A DNA stretch of 64,000 bases from Rhizocola hellebori. Its GTDB lineage: Bacteria > Actinomycetota > Actinomycetes > Mycobacteriales > Micromonosporaceae. Position numbers and translations under genes: made by a program. Position 1 is the first letter of the stretch. Each line of letters begins with the position of its first letter. Under the pieces are notes generated by a model. The model was not told where the DNA came from. It worked only from the letters and a program-made list of their open reading frames with translations, and did not search any database. Positions 1-7,849 of the stretch are shown one piece after another. The DNA is taken from the NCBI RefSeq assembly GCF_016862955.1, contig NZ_BONY01000001.1:310001-374000 (forward strand), in the 5' to 3' direction.

Positions 1-1
1 G

Positions 2-1264
2 CAGCGGCGCGCGGCCGTGACCCGCCTGCTGGACCACTACCGGCACACCGCGGCCATGGCGATGGCGGTGGCTCATCCCCACGAACGGCAGCGTCGCCCC
101 ACGGTCCCGCCAGCCCCCACGCCCGGTCCTGACCTAGGCGAACGCAAGCGGGCCGAGTCGTGGCTGGACGCCGAGCTGCCCAACCTGCTCGCCGCCGCCC
201 TGCTCGCCGCGCAGCATGGCTGGCCCGAACACCTCTGGCACCTTTCGGCCACGCTCGGCCAGCATCTGCAGACCCGGGGCCGCTACCGGGAGATGCAGAC
301 ACTGCACCAGCACGCCCTCGACCTCGCCCGCAAACTGGGCAACCACCGGGCTGAGATCGATGCACACCACGGTCTGGGCATCGTGCAGAGAATGCTTGGC
401 CACCATGACAAAGCCGGCGACCATCTCGAGCAGGCCCTGCGGATCGCCCAGGAGATCGGTGACCGGGTCGGCGAAAGGATCGCGCACGACGGGCTCGGCC
501 ACGTCTGCATCATGCTGGGTCACCACGAACGGTCCTGCGACCACTACGAAATGGCTTTGCAGATCGCCAGCGGCATCGGTGACCGGTCAGGTGAGCGGCA
601 GGCGCTGACCGGCCTCGGCCACGTCTGCATCATGATGGGCCGCTATGAGGAGGCCGGCGACCATCACGGGCGGGCACTACAGATCGCCAGGGACCTCGGT
701 GACCGTGCCGGTGAACGGCAGGCCCTCACCGGCCTCGGCATGGTCCATCGGATGACCGGCAGTTATGAGCAGGCCAGCGTCCACTACCGGCAGGCTTTGC
801 AGATCGCCCAGGACCTTCGTGACACCCTCGGCGAGCTGCAGACACTCAACGCCCTCGGCACCCTGCACCGGATGCTTGGCCACCACGGCGAAGCCGCCCG
901 GCACTACCAGCAGACGCTCGACCGCGCCCGCGACCTGGACAACAGCAACTGGCAATTCGAAGCCCTGCAAGGACTCGGCCGCCTGCGTCACCTCACCGGC
1001 CAGCACGAGCTCGCGCTGACCCACCACCAGCAGGCGTTGCAGCTCGCCACCAATCTGGCCCAGCCCACCGACCAATCGCGCGCACACGACGGCCTGGCTC
1101 ACGCCTACCGGGCCCTCGATGAGCACGACCAAGCCCGTCACCACTGGCAGTGCGCGCTGGACATCCTGGCCCGCCTTGGCACTGAGCACACCGAGGAAAC
1201 CAACGTCGCCAGCATCCGCGCCAACCTCGCGGAAATTGATGCACGCCGTCGGGCTAGAGCCTGA
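2..1264 (+). CDS. TPR-repeat protein, C-terminal part of a larger regulator (5' truncated)
   Basis: The reading frame is open from the first bases of the window, so the N-terminus lies outside; a GTG at 17 is internal. About seven to eight tetratricopeptide repeats of roughly 40 residues run through the protein, each with a version of the core 'ALTGLGHVCIMMGRYEEA' followed by 'HYRQALQIAQDLGD'. The opening segment 'RLLDHYRHTAAMAMAV' followed by a divergent linker resembles the junction after the NB-ARC ATPase in actinobacterial SARP/AfsR-like or NB-ARC-TPR regulators. I infer that this is the sensor or oligomerisation end of such a regulator. The stop overlaps the stop region of the converging dehydrogenase gene by 11 bases. 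The upstream ATPase and DNA-binding parts cannot be checked here. Confidence 0.8.
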   Translation, partial: QRRAAVTRLLDHYRHTAAMAMAVAHPHERQRRPTVPPAPTPGPDLGERKRAESWLDAELPNLLAAALLAAQHGWPEHLWHLSATLGQHLQTRGRYREMQTLHQHALDLARKLGNHRAEIDAHHGLGIVQRMLGHHDKAGDHLEQALRIAQEIGDRVGERIAHDGLGHVCIMLGHHERSCDHYEMALQIASGIGDRSGERQALTGLGHVCIMMGRYEEAGDHHGRALQIARDLGDRAGERQALTGLGMVHRMTGSYEQASVHYRQALQIAQDLRDTLGELQTLNALGTLHRMLGHHGEAARHYQQTLDRARDLDNSNWQFEALQGLGRLRHLTGQHELALTHHQQALQLATNLAQPTDQSRAHDGLAHAYRALDEHDQARHHWQCALDILARLGTEHTEETNVASIRANLAEIDARRRARA

Positions 1265-2111
1265 CCAGGCGCGCGCTTTCGTCCCATAGTTGTTGGGCCA
1301 CGGCATCATCCTGCGCCAGTTTCGACGGCTCCTTGGCCTGATTCTTCTCGAAGTACAGACCGGTCTTTCCCTCGACCTGCGGGCTGACGGCCAGGTAGGT
1401 GATCGTCTCGGCGCCCTTCTCCGGCGAGATCATTCCGAACCGCTTGTACAGCGCCAGCAACGGTTTGGCCGCCCTCGGCGCGCCCGACCAGATGTTGGTG
1501 GCCACGCCGCCGGGATGCAGCGCGTTGGCGGTGACCCCGGTGCCTTCCAGCCGGCTGGCCAGGCTGCGGGTGAACAACACGTTGCCCAGCTTCGACCGGG
1601 CGTAGGCCCGCATGATCCTATAGCCGCCCCGCTCGTAGCCGAGGTCGTCGAAGTCCAGCGTCGCCATGTAGTGCGCTCCCGACGACACGTTCACTATCCG
1701 CGCGGGCGCGCTGCTTTTCAGCAGATCGAGCAGCAGGTTGGTGAACAGGAACGGGCCCAGATGGTTCACCGCGAACGTCGCCTCGATGCCGTCCGCGGTC
1801 ACCGTGCGGGAGGCATTCACCGCACCGGCGTTGTTGACCAGCACATCGAGCCGGTCGTAGCGCGCGAGCACGTCATTTGCCATCTGCCGGATCGACGCCT
1901 GCGACGCGAAGTCGCCAAGCACCGAGTCGACGGCCTCCACGCCCGCGCGCTTGCGAACCTGATCAACCGTGGCCGCCGTCTTCGCGGGATCCCGCCCGGC
2001 CAGCACCACCCGAGCCCCATCGCGGGCCAGCGCGACACTGGCCTCCAGGCCTATCCCGCTGGTCGCACCCGTGATCAGAATCGTCTGCACGCCAACGACC
2101 CTAACCAACAT
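1254..2111 (-). CDS. short-chain dehydrogenase/reductase (SDR family)
   Basis: A 285-residue Rossmann-fold oxidoreductase. The cofactor motif TGATSGIG is at the N-terminus, followed by 'LAGRD', the DxxV-type segment 'LGDFASQ', 'LVNNAG' (NNAG motif), 'NVSSGA' (catalytic Ser) and 'YARSKLGN' (YxxxK catalytic pair). The order and spacing fit the classical or retinol dehydrogenase/WW-oxidoreductase-like branch, which usually uses NADP(H). The ATG at 2111 is preferred; a GTG at 2090, just before 'QTILITG' and preceded by AGGG, is an alternative start. The substrate is unknown. It converges with the TPR gene and lies 17 bases downstream of the TIR gene on the same strand, so the two could be co-transcribed. 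Confidence 0.9.
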   Translation of the reverse strand: MLVRVVGVQTILITGATSGIGLEASVALARDGARVVLAGRDPAKTAATVDQVRKRAGVEAVDSVLGDFASQASIRQMANDVLARYDRLDVLVNNAGAVNASRTVTADGIEATFAVNHLGPFLFTNLLLDLLKSSAPARIVNVSSGAHYMATLDFDDLGYERGGYRIMRAYARSKLGNVLFTRSLASRLEGTGVTANALHPGGVATNIWSGAPRAAKPLLALYKRFGMISPEKGAETITYLAVSPQVEGKTGLYFEKNQAKEPSKLAQDDAVAQQLWDESARLVRL

Positions 2112-2128
2112 CCCCCCGGTTCGCGACT

Positions 2129-3292
2129 TCAGCCTGCCGTGTAGTGGAAATCCGAGAAGGTGGCCCGGGCACCGGTGTTGCGCCACGCCATGACCAGGCT
2201 GACGAAGGCCGTGGTGGTGTTGACCACGGGCGAGGCGATCTCGTTCGTGTCGCCTTCGGCATTGCTTTCGGTCTGGCGTCCCACATCCGCGAGATCGACA
2301 TACCGCACGATCGCGTTCAGACCGGAGCCGCAGATGTCCAGCTGCTCGAAGGTCTTCCCGTCCGCCGTGGTGTGGACGAAGACGGAAGCGCATCCACCGT
2401 TGTTGGCCCCTACCACCGGATCGGAAAGGTCGGAGACGGTGAATCCGATCGTGTAGTTGCGGGGAAACGTCTGCCCCTTCACCGCGAATCGCAGCTCAGC
2501 GAAGCCGAGGCCGGGCGGTTCGCCCCACGAGCGCAGCTTCGTCAGCGTGGTCCCACCCTCGTCGCATGTTTTGGCCGCCCCGACCAGGGTCCAGATCACC
2601 TCGGGTGCATCCTCGTCGCATCCAGGGCTCGTCCGGTCCAGTTTCAGGATCCGCTTCGGAGACGGCGAGTGACTCGGCGAATACGAAGGCGACGCGGAAA
2701 GCGATGGGGAAGGCAGCGGCGTCTCCGGGCCGGAGCTCGGCGAAACAGATGTCGCCAGGATGCGCGGCAGCGTGACTTCCTTGCGCTGCTTCACAAAGAA
2801 GACTCCCACCACGATCATCAGCGATACCACGAGCGAGCCGGCGATGAGCAATGACGCCCTCCGCCGATTCCAGGCCGCCCGGGCCGCTGGGACCGGCATG
2901 GCAAGACCTGCCGCGGCCACGGTGGCCCGCAGCTCGTCGGTGAACCGGCCCGAAGGCAGCTGCGCCCCCGTGACGTCCTCGTGGTGCATGCCGTCCAGCT
3001 CGATGGGCAGGTCACACGAGCGCAGCAGAAGCGGGCGCATCGGCTTGCGCAGCCGGGCCGCCCGGCTGATCTCCCGGCGAACCCAAACGCTACCCGCCGA
3101 ATCTGGCGTCAGGACAACGACGAAAGCCGCGCAGTCGTCGATCGCCTGCTGGATCCTCGGCCCGAAGTTCTCACCGGTCGCGATCGCGGAGTCGAACCAG
3201 ATCGGCAGCCCGCACCCGCGGAAGTGGTCGGCGAGCCGGTCGACATAGGCCTGATCCGCGCGGCTGTAGCTGATGAACACGTGCCCGGCCAT
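2129..3292 (-). CDS. TIR-domain membrane protein with extracellular C-terminal domain
   Basis: A 387-residue protein. The N-terminal TIR domain (about residues 3-125) opens with 'HVFISYSRADQAYVDRLADH' and contains 'IWFDSAI' and 'VVVLTPDSAGSVWVRREI', with Glu74 in the position of the NADase glutamate of TIR enzymes. One transmembrane helix spans residues 146-167. It is followed by a Ser/Pro-rich linker (about 180-220) and a 160-residue C-terminal domain with cysteines that would lie outside the cell. The start at 3292 is set by a GGAGG 5 bases upstream. TIR domains act as NAD-cleaving enzymes or protein-interaction modules; fusion to an ectodomain suggests a receptor-like role, which is inference. 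The SDR gene follows on the same strand. Confidence 0.85.
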   Translation of the reverse strand: MAGHVFISYSRADQAYVDRLADHFRGCGLPIWFDSAIATGENFGPRIQQAIDDCAAFVVVLTPDSAGSVWVRREISRAARLRKPMRPLLLRSCDLPIELDGMHHEDVTGAQLPSGRFTDELRATVAAAGLAMPVPAARAAWNRRRASLLIAGSLVVSLMIVVGVFFVKQRKEVTLPRILATSVSPSSGPETPLPSPSLSASPSYSPSHSPSPKRILKLDRTSPGCDEDAPEVIWTLVGAAKTCDEGGTTLTKLRSWGEPPGLGFAELRFAVKGQTFPRNYTIGFTVSDLSDPVVGANNGGCASVFVHTTADGKTFEQLDICGSGLNAIVRYVDLADVGRQTESNAEGDTNEIASPVVNTTTAFVSLVMAWRNTGARATFSDFHYTAG

Positions 3293-3379
3293 CGAGCCTC
3301 CCACACCGCACACCTAAGTCACCTATGCTGCCCAGCCTAGCTGGCGATAACAAGCACCCGGTCGGGCAAGATATGGCCC

Positions 3380-4048
3380 ATGTCTGAATATCTGGCCGCC
3401 TGGCAACGGCTCATCGACAGCGACGATCGCGCCGGTGCGCTCACCCGGCATCTGGCCTTCCTGGTGGATTCGCCGGAGTCCGAGGGCCGATTGTCCGCCC
3501 TGCTGGAAAAGCTCATCGACGTGCGGATAGAAGAGCAGCGGCTGGAACTGGTCTTCGGATACGAACAGTTCGACGACGAGTGTGTGGTCAGCCTTGAATC
3601 GCCATATTTCGGCGATACCAGCGATGCGCCCGCGTCCGTGGCCGAGGTCGCCCGCGTGCACAACGGCATCGGCTGGGAGAGCCTCGGCGGGGGTGGCTTC
3701 GGCTTCAGCGGCTTCGACGACGGCTGTTTCCTGGGCGGTGGCGGCTGGGAGGCGGAGGCGCTTACCGAAGCGGCCCAGGAAAACAAGGACTTCCTCGACG
3801 AGCTCGACGCGGCCGGGCTCACCGTCGACGACGTCGTGTCCCCAATGGACTATGGGCAGAACTGGCTCATCTGGCATCCGGTCAAGACGAATTCGCGCGG
3901 CGAGCCCGCGCTCTACTTCGTCTCACACGGCGACTGCGTGGCCCGGGAGGTGACCCGCGCGCGGGATCTGGCTTTCGGTCCCCTGCTGCTGGCCATCATG
4001 GCGCAGGAGATCCTCGATCAGGACGTCCTGGACGAGGTCTACAACTGA
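3380..4048 (+). CDS. hypothetical protein, 222 residues
   Basis: I do not recognise this protein with certainty. It is acidic and soluble, with no signal peptide or membrane segment. A helical N-terminus is followed by a Gly-rich stretch (residues about 100-122, 'GGGGFGFSGFDDG'), an acidic helix and the segment 'YGQNWLIWHPVKTNSRGEPA', and it ends in a helical tail. The mix of 'W..I..HP' with acidic segments loosely recalls SMI1/KNR4-type proteins, which often serve as immunity proteins, but the match is weak. It is transcribed divergently from the TIR gene across an 87-base gap, and the next gene starts 29 bases after its stop. Confidence 0.6.
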   Translation: MSEYLAAWQRLIDSDDRAGALTRHLAFLVDSPESEGRLSALLEKLIDVRIEEQRLELVFGYEQFDDECVVSLESPYFGDTSDAPASVAEVARVHNGIGWESLGGGGFGFSGFDDGCFLGGGGWEAEALTEAAQENKDFLDELDAAGLTVDDVVSPMDYGQNWLIWHPVKTNSRGEPALYFVSHGDCVAREVTRARDLAFGPLLLAIMAQEILDQDVLDEVYN

Positions 4049-4077
4049 GCGCCGGCCCGCCATGCCACTATCAAGCC

Positions 4078-4605
4078 ATGAATCTCCATGCACCATTCAC
4101 CGGTACGATCTTGCTGCCTGACAAGGCGTTCCCTACCGGCGTGTCGCCCGTGCACACTCCGGACGGCCGAGTGGTCGCCCAGATCCGCTGGCACGCGTTG
4201 AGCATGCGCGGCAAGTTCGAGGTCCTCGACCCGTTCGGCCGGGAGGTCGCCTCCGGCGGGTCCGAGAGCATGACCGGGCGCAAGATGGCCCTCCGCGACC
4301 CGCGTGGCACGAGCTTGGCCGCACTCAAGCTGAGTCTGATGTGGCCCTCCGGCACGGCCACCCTCAGCCTGCCCGGCGGCACCGAAATAGGCGTCAAGAA
4401 AGCCACCTTCAGCGAACGTAAGTTCGCCTTCACCGGCGCCGCCGGTGAGGTTGCCCGGATCACGCCCACCACGGGTGTTTTCTCGTTCCATCCGGACGCC
4501 TATGCGTTTGAGGCGTTGCGTCCCGAACTCACCGTGGTTGTGGCCATTGGCATCGCGCAATGCCTCCGTGAGGCCACCAAGTCGACCCGCAACTCGCGCA
4601 ATTAG
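4078..4605 (+). CDS. LURP-one/Tubby-C-like domain protein
   Basis: A 175-residue protein with alternating short beta strands and polar turns. Segments such as 'GKFEVLDPFGREVASGG' and 'MALRDPRGTSLAALK' match the pattern of the LURP-one-related/Tubby-C-like fold (repeated 'v.d..G..va.v' strands). No signal peptide or membrane helix is evident, apart from a mildly hydrophobic stretch near the C-terminus ('LTVVVAIGIAQCL') that fits the central helix of this fold. In bacteria the role of this fold is poorly defined; it may bind lipid headgroups or act as a scaffold. It lies 29 bases downstream of the preceding unknown gene in the same direction. The family call is by pattern only. Confidence 0.5.
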   Translation: MNLHAPFTGTILLPDKAFPTGVSPVHTPDGRVVAQIRWHALSMRGKFEVLDPFGREVASGGSESMTGRKMALRDPRGTSLAALKLSLMWPSGTATLSLPGGTEIGVKKATFSERKFAFTGAAGEVARITPTTGVFSFHPDAYAFEALRPELTVVVAIGIAQCLREATKSTRNSRN

Positions 4606-4691
4606 ACAGTCGGCATTGGACGGTGGGACAGCGGCCCTTGACTTGCCGCAGGCCAACGGCGAGAGTCGCTGAAACGACGATGGGAGTTCAG

Positions 4692-4841
4692 ATGTCTCAA
4701 TCTTCACGACGGCTCGGCCTCGCCGCGGTGACGGCCGCCGCGGTCGGAATCGTGCTGCTCGCCGCGGGCGCACCCGCGCAGGCATCCGGCGGCACCCCCA
4801 CCAAGCCTCCGAAGCAAGGCTCCACGCAAAGTTCACGCTAG
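4692..4841 (+). CDS. small secreted or membrane-anchored peptide, 49 residues
   Basis: A short reading frame encoding a typical Sec signal: a basic N-terminus (SSRR), a hydrophobic core 'LGLAAVTAAAVGIVLLAAGA' and a likely cleavage site after 'AQA'. The mature part would be only about 18 polar residues (Gly, Thr, Pro, Lys, Ser). The ATG at 4692 is chosen over the in-frame ATG at 4680 because GGGAG lies about 6 bases before it. The function is unknown; such peptides are common and often poorly conserved, so it could also be a spurious frame. Confidence 0.45.
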   Translation: MSQSSRRLGLAAVTAAAVGIVLLAAGAPAQASGGTPTKPPKQGSTQSSR

Positions 4842-4958
4842 CGTCGCCTGATGACCTGATCTGAAAATTCCACGCGGGCCGCGATGATTTCTGTTCCGTT
4901 GCTTGGTCTAACCTGCTGACCGAAGTTAGCGGTGCCGCGTACCAGGAAAGGCAAGATC

Positions 4959-5255
4959 ATGTCATTTCAGGCATACCTCGACAATATTGAGCTCAAGACC
5001 GGGCTCACCCCGCGCCAGTTCCTCGCGCTCGCCAAGCAGCACGGGTTCGACCAGCCCGACACCAAAGCGGGCGCGATTGTCGAGTGGCTCAAAGAGGACT
5101 ACGGCCTCGGGCGCGGCCATGCGATGGCCCTGGTGCACGTGATCAAGAACGGCCCGAAGATCAGCGCGAAGCACGTCGGCAAGGCCGGCGCGCATGGCGA
5201 CGAATCCGACACCCTTTGGCTGGATGGCAAGGACAACCGGCCCGCAGCCGCGTAG
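4959..5255 (+). CDS. DUF4287-like small protein
   Basis: A 98-residue soluble protein. The segment 'YLDNIELKTGLTPRQFLALA' followed by 'TKAGAIVEWLKEDYGLGRGH' and 'AMALVHVIKNG' is the characteristic pattern of DUF4287, a small helical domain common in actinobacteria and often found alone. The ATG at 4959 has an AGGAAAGG about 8 bases upstream, which supports this start over the codons further 5'. The tail 'TLWLDGKDNRPAAA' is probably disordered. The biochemical role of the family is not established. The 117 bases upstream hold no recognised element. Confidence 0.75.
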   Translation: MSFQAYLDNIELKTGLTPRQFLALAKQHGFDQPDTKAGAIVEWLKEDYGLGRGHAMALVHVIKNGPKISAKHVGKAGAHGDESDTLWLDGKDNRPAAA

Positions 5256-5386
5256 TGAGCGGGCGGCGGCATGCCCGCCGCCCCCAACCTCGGCCGGCCG
5301 ATGATCATGGCGACCTTCGCTCTCGGACATTTTCTGCACTATCTGAAGTAGACCACCCCAAGGTGGGATTGACCGATCAAGTTGCT

Positions 5387-5902
5387 ATGTCGATAAAATC
5401 CGGGGTGCTCTTCCCCGCTCACCACCCGGCCACGGAAACGGCCTGGTCAAGCCCTGGCTCCTCCGACTCGATCTGGCTGGCCCTGCTTCTCGGCGCGATC
5501 GCCGTGGCCGTCGCGGGCCTGACTTGGCTCTCCGGCCGCAGGCTGCAGTCGAATACCAGTGAAGCTTTGGAAAATTTCGACGCGCGAATATTAGATCTTG
5601 AGCTCATCCTGCACCACCGCCAGCGCGAAACCGAGTCCATCTACCTCAACCTGCAAGAGCTGGGGCAGCGGCTCGACGATGCGCTCGTGCAAACCGCGCC
5701 CTGGCTGGTCGAGGCGGACGTGCGGCTCGGCGAGCTGACCGAGGTCACCGATCAGCTCCACCAGGCGATCGCCCAGCTCGACCAGGCCGAACGGCACCAG
5801 GGCCGCCAGCTCAGGCAGATCCTGCACGTGCTGGCCGCGTTGCGGGAACGCGAGCCGGTCGTGACGGTGGAACCCTTCGTCTGCGCGAGCGGTGCCGATT
5901 GA
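5387..5902 (+). CDS. single-pass membrane protein with coiled coil
   Basis: A 171-residue protein. A short N-terminal segment is followed by one transmembrane helix ('IWLALLLGAIAVAVAGLTWL', residues about 30-49), then a long heptad-like helical region ('ALENFDARILDLELILHHRQ' onward to about residue 155) rich in Leu, Glu and Gln. This gives a membrane-anchored coiled coil. The reading frame extends upstream but the ATG at 5387 is the first start that avoids overlap with the previous gene. The next gene begins at a TTG overlapping this stop (TTGA), so the two are probably translated together and may work together. The function is unknown. Confidence 0.65.
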   Translation: MSIKSGVLFPAHHPATETAWSSPGSSDSIWLALLLGAIAVAVAGLTWLSGRRLQSNTSEALENFDARILDLELILHHRQRETESIYLNLQELGQRLDDALVQTAPWLVEADVRLGELTEVTDQLHQAIAQLDQAERHQGRQLRQILHVLAALREREPVVTVEPFVCASGAD

Positions 5903-7572
5903 GAAGGGACAACTTGATCGCGGCCGCGGTACTGGTTCGGCTCTCCTGGTGGCCCTCGGCGCGCCCGCTGTCGGGCCGGCTGGTGCTGCAGCGCACCGTC
6001 ACCCCCGATGACCGCGCCGATCTGCGCGTGTGCGAGTTGTGGCTGTCCGAACCATGGGAGGAGCTGGATCTGCTCGCATTGGCGTCGACCTATTCGCCGC
6101 TGGAGTGGATCCGGTTGGTCCAGGGCTTGCCCGTCTACGAGATTCAGGGGCCGGTGAGCCTGGTCGAGCTCGAGCGCGACGACCTCGCTGAGCTCGAGAG
6201 CTACCTTGCCGAGCCGCCCGGCCAGCTCGGTCTGCGGCAGCTGGCCGAGTTGCGCATCCGTACCCGCGCCTCAGAGGAAAAACGCGTCGTCACCACTGCT
6301 CGGCTGTTGCGCGCGGAAACCGATGTGCTGTCGCACATCTTCGACATCCCGTTCCGGGAAACCCTGAATCGGCTCAGACTGTCCGCTTTGGACAAACCGC
6401 AGGCCGCCGAGCCGGCGGAGGAGAGCCTTGGCCGCATCCGCCTCGACGATGTGAGGCAGGCCCGCCTCGGCGAGCACCTGTTGGCGCTGACCACGTTCAC
6501 CGCGCACGCCCGCCAAAGCGGCCTGAACTTCGACGACCTGCTACGCCGCCCTCGTGTCCTGCAAGCGGTACGGAATCTGCAGTGCCACCCGGCCGACACA
6601 AACCTCGTGGACGTTCTGCTCGATGAGCTTGCCGACCCGGACTGGGCCATCGAAGCGCACCTCGTCGGTGTCGATGTGCACGCGCTGCGTTCGACCGGGT
6701 TCTATGAGCTGCTGAGCACTGGATTGTTCTTCAGCGTCAACGATTCGCCCAGCGGCGACAACAAATTCGTCTACGCGATCTGCGCCCTGCCCGCCGGCAG
6801 CGATCTGTTGCGCGAGAACCCCAAGCTCGCTCAGGCCCTGGCCGGTCACCTCTGCCCACGCCTGGCCCTGGAACCCGATGTGGTGCAGGCGCGGGCCAGC
6901 CTTGACGAGGTTCTCGCCGCCGTCCCTGTGTCGTGGAAGGACGGACGCATCCGCAACCTGTCCATGTTCCCCGCGGGCGAGGGCGAGGTGCTGCGCATCC
7001 GGCGCGCTGACGGCACATCCGGCTTCCAAGCGGTCTCGGTGTCGACCCGGGTGCGCAGCCATCCCCTGCCACAGCCCGACGACACCGGCGTGGTAGCCCC
7101 GATCAGGCCGGCCGAGCACGACTATGCAGAGGCCGCTCGCATCGTGCACGAAGGCGAACGCGCGCAAGCGCTGGCCAACCTTGCCCGCGCTGAAGCGGCG
7201 TGGAGAAAACACGAGGCTGCCCGGGCGCAGGGGCGCGCCGACGTGGCGGCCGAGATCGCACGGCGCGCCACCGTCGAAGCCGAACGCGCATCGGCGAAAG
7301 CCCTCGCGGCCCAAGATGAAGCCGCCACCCTCGACACGCAAGCCGCCCGCGACCGGGCCGATCGCGCAGAATCCTTGTCCGGCAAGCGCCGCGACGCCGC
7401 GGATCGCGCGGCTGCGCAAGCGGCCGAGAGCGCCATGAAGGCGAATCTGGTGGACGCCGAAGCCAAGGAGGCGCAAGAGAAGGCCCGCCTGCTGGCCGAA
7501 ACCGCCAACCGGCTCCGCGCGGAAGCCGAGGAACGCGCCTTCCTCCGGTTCACCAACCAGCAACCGAAGTAA
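5899..7572 (+). CDS. hypothetical protein with C-terminal Ala-rich coiled coil, 557 residues
   Basis: I do not recognise this protein. The N-terminal two thirds look globular and mixed alpha/beta. From about residue 410 to the end it is a charged, Ala-rich helix ('RIVHEGERAQALANLARAEA' and similar) typical of a long coiled coil. Translation appears to begin at a TTG that overlaps the stop of the upstream membrane protein; a second TTG lies 15 bases later. The pairing of a membrane-anchored coiled coil with a larger coiled-coil protein suggests a complex at the membrane, which is inference. A 277-base gap follows. Confidence 0.65.
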   Translation: MRRDNLIAAAVLVRLSWWPSARPLSGRLVLQRTVTPDDRADLRVCELWLSEPWEELDLLALASTYSPLEWIRLVQGLPVYEIQGPVSLVELERDDLAELESYLAEPPGQLGLRQLAELRIRTRASEEKRVVTTARLLRAETDVLSHIFDIPFRETLNRLRLSALDKPQAAEPAEESLGRIRLDDVRQARLGEHLLALTTFTAHARQSGLNFDDLLRRPRVLQAVRNLQCHPADTNLVDVLLDELADPDWAIEAHLVGVDVHALRSTGFYELLSTGLFFSVNDSPSGDNKFVYAICALPAGSDLLRENPKLAQALAGHLCPRLALEPDVVQARASLDEVLAAVPVSWKDGRIRNLSMFPAGEGEVLRIRRADGTSGFQAVSVSTRVRSHPLPQPDDTGVVAPIRPAEHDYAEAARIVHEGERAQALANLARAEAAWRKHEAARAQGRADVAAEIARRATVEAERASAKALAAQDEAATLDTQAARDRADRAESLSGKRRDAADRAAAQAAESAMKANLVDAEAKEAQEKARLLAETANRLRAEAEERAFLRFTNQQPK

Positions 7573-7849
7573 CCGGCAGTAATCAACGCGCCACCCTGGC
7601 GACGGCCGATGGGTGTCCGATTCGGCCCCTCGATTTTGGGCAGTTCGCCTGGTGATACATGTTGTCACCAAAGCGACCGGTCAGGTTTGCATCAGTGACT
7701 ATCTATTTGAACCTCGTTACGCTGGGTTTCGCGCGGGCGCCTCAGTCGTCCGACGCTCTTGATCGCGAGGGTTTGCCGAACCGCGGCAACCCGTCTCGGC
7801 GATCTTTACCTACGTTCGGGCTACCGCCCAAAAGAGAGGGATCCGAATT
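7573..7849 (+). promoter_or_regulatory. intergenic leader upstream of the 1309-residue gene
   Basis: No gene is supported here. The gap holds an imperfect palindrome at 7651-7669 (GGTGA...TCACC), which could be an operator, and a hairpin-forming sequence at 7769-7792 (GGGTTTGCCG paired with CGGCAACCC around AACCG). A purine-rich GAGAGGG just before the ATG at 7850 is the likely ribosome binding site. I cannot assign a -35/-10 pair with confidence. Confidence 0.3.
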
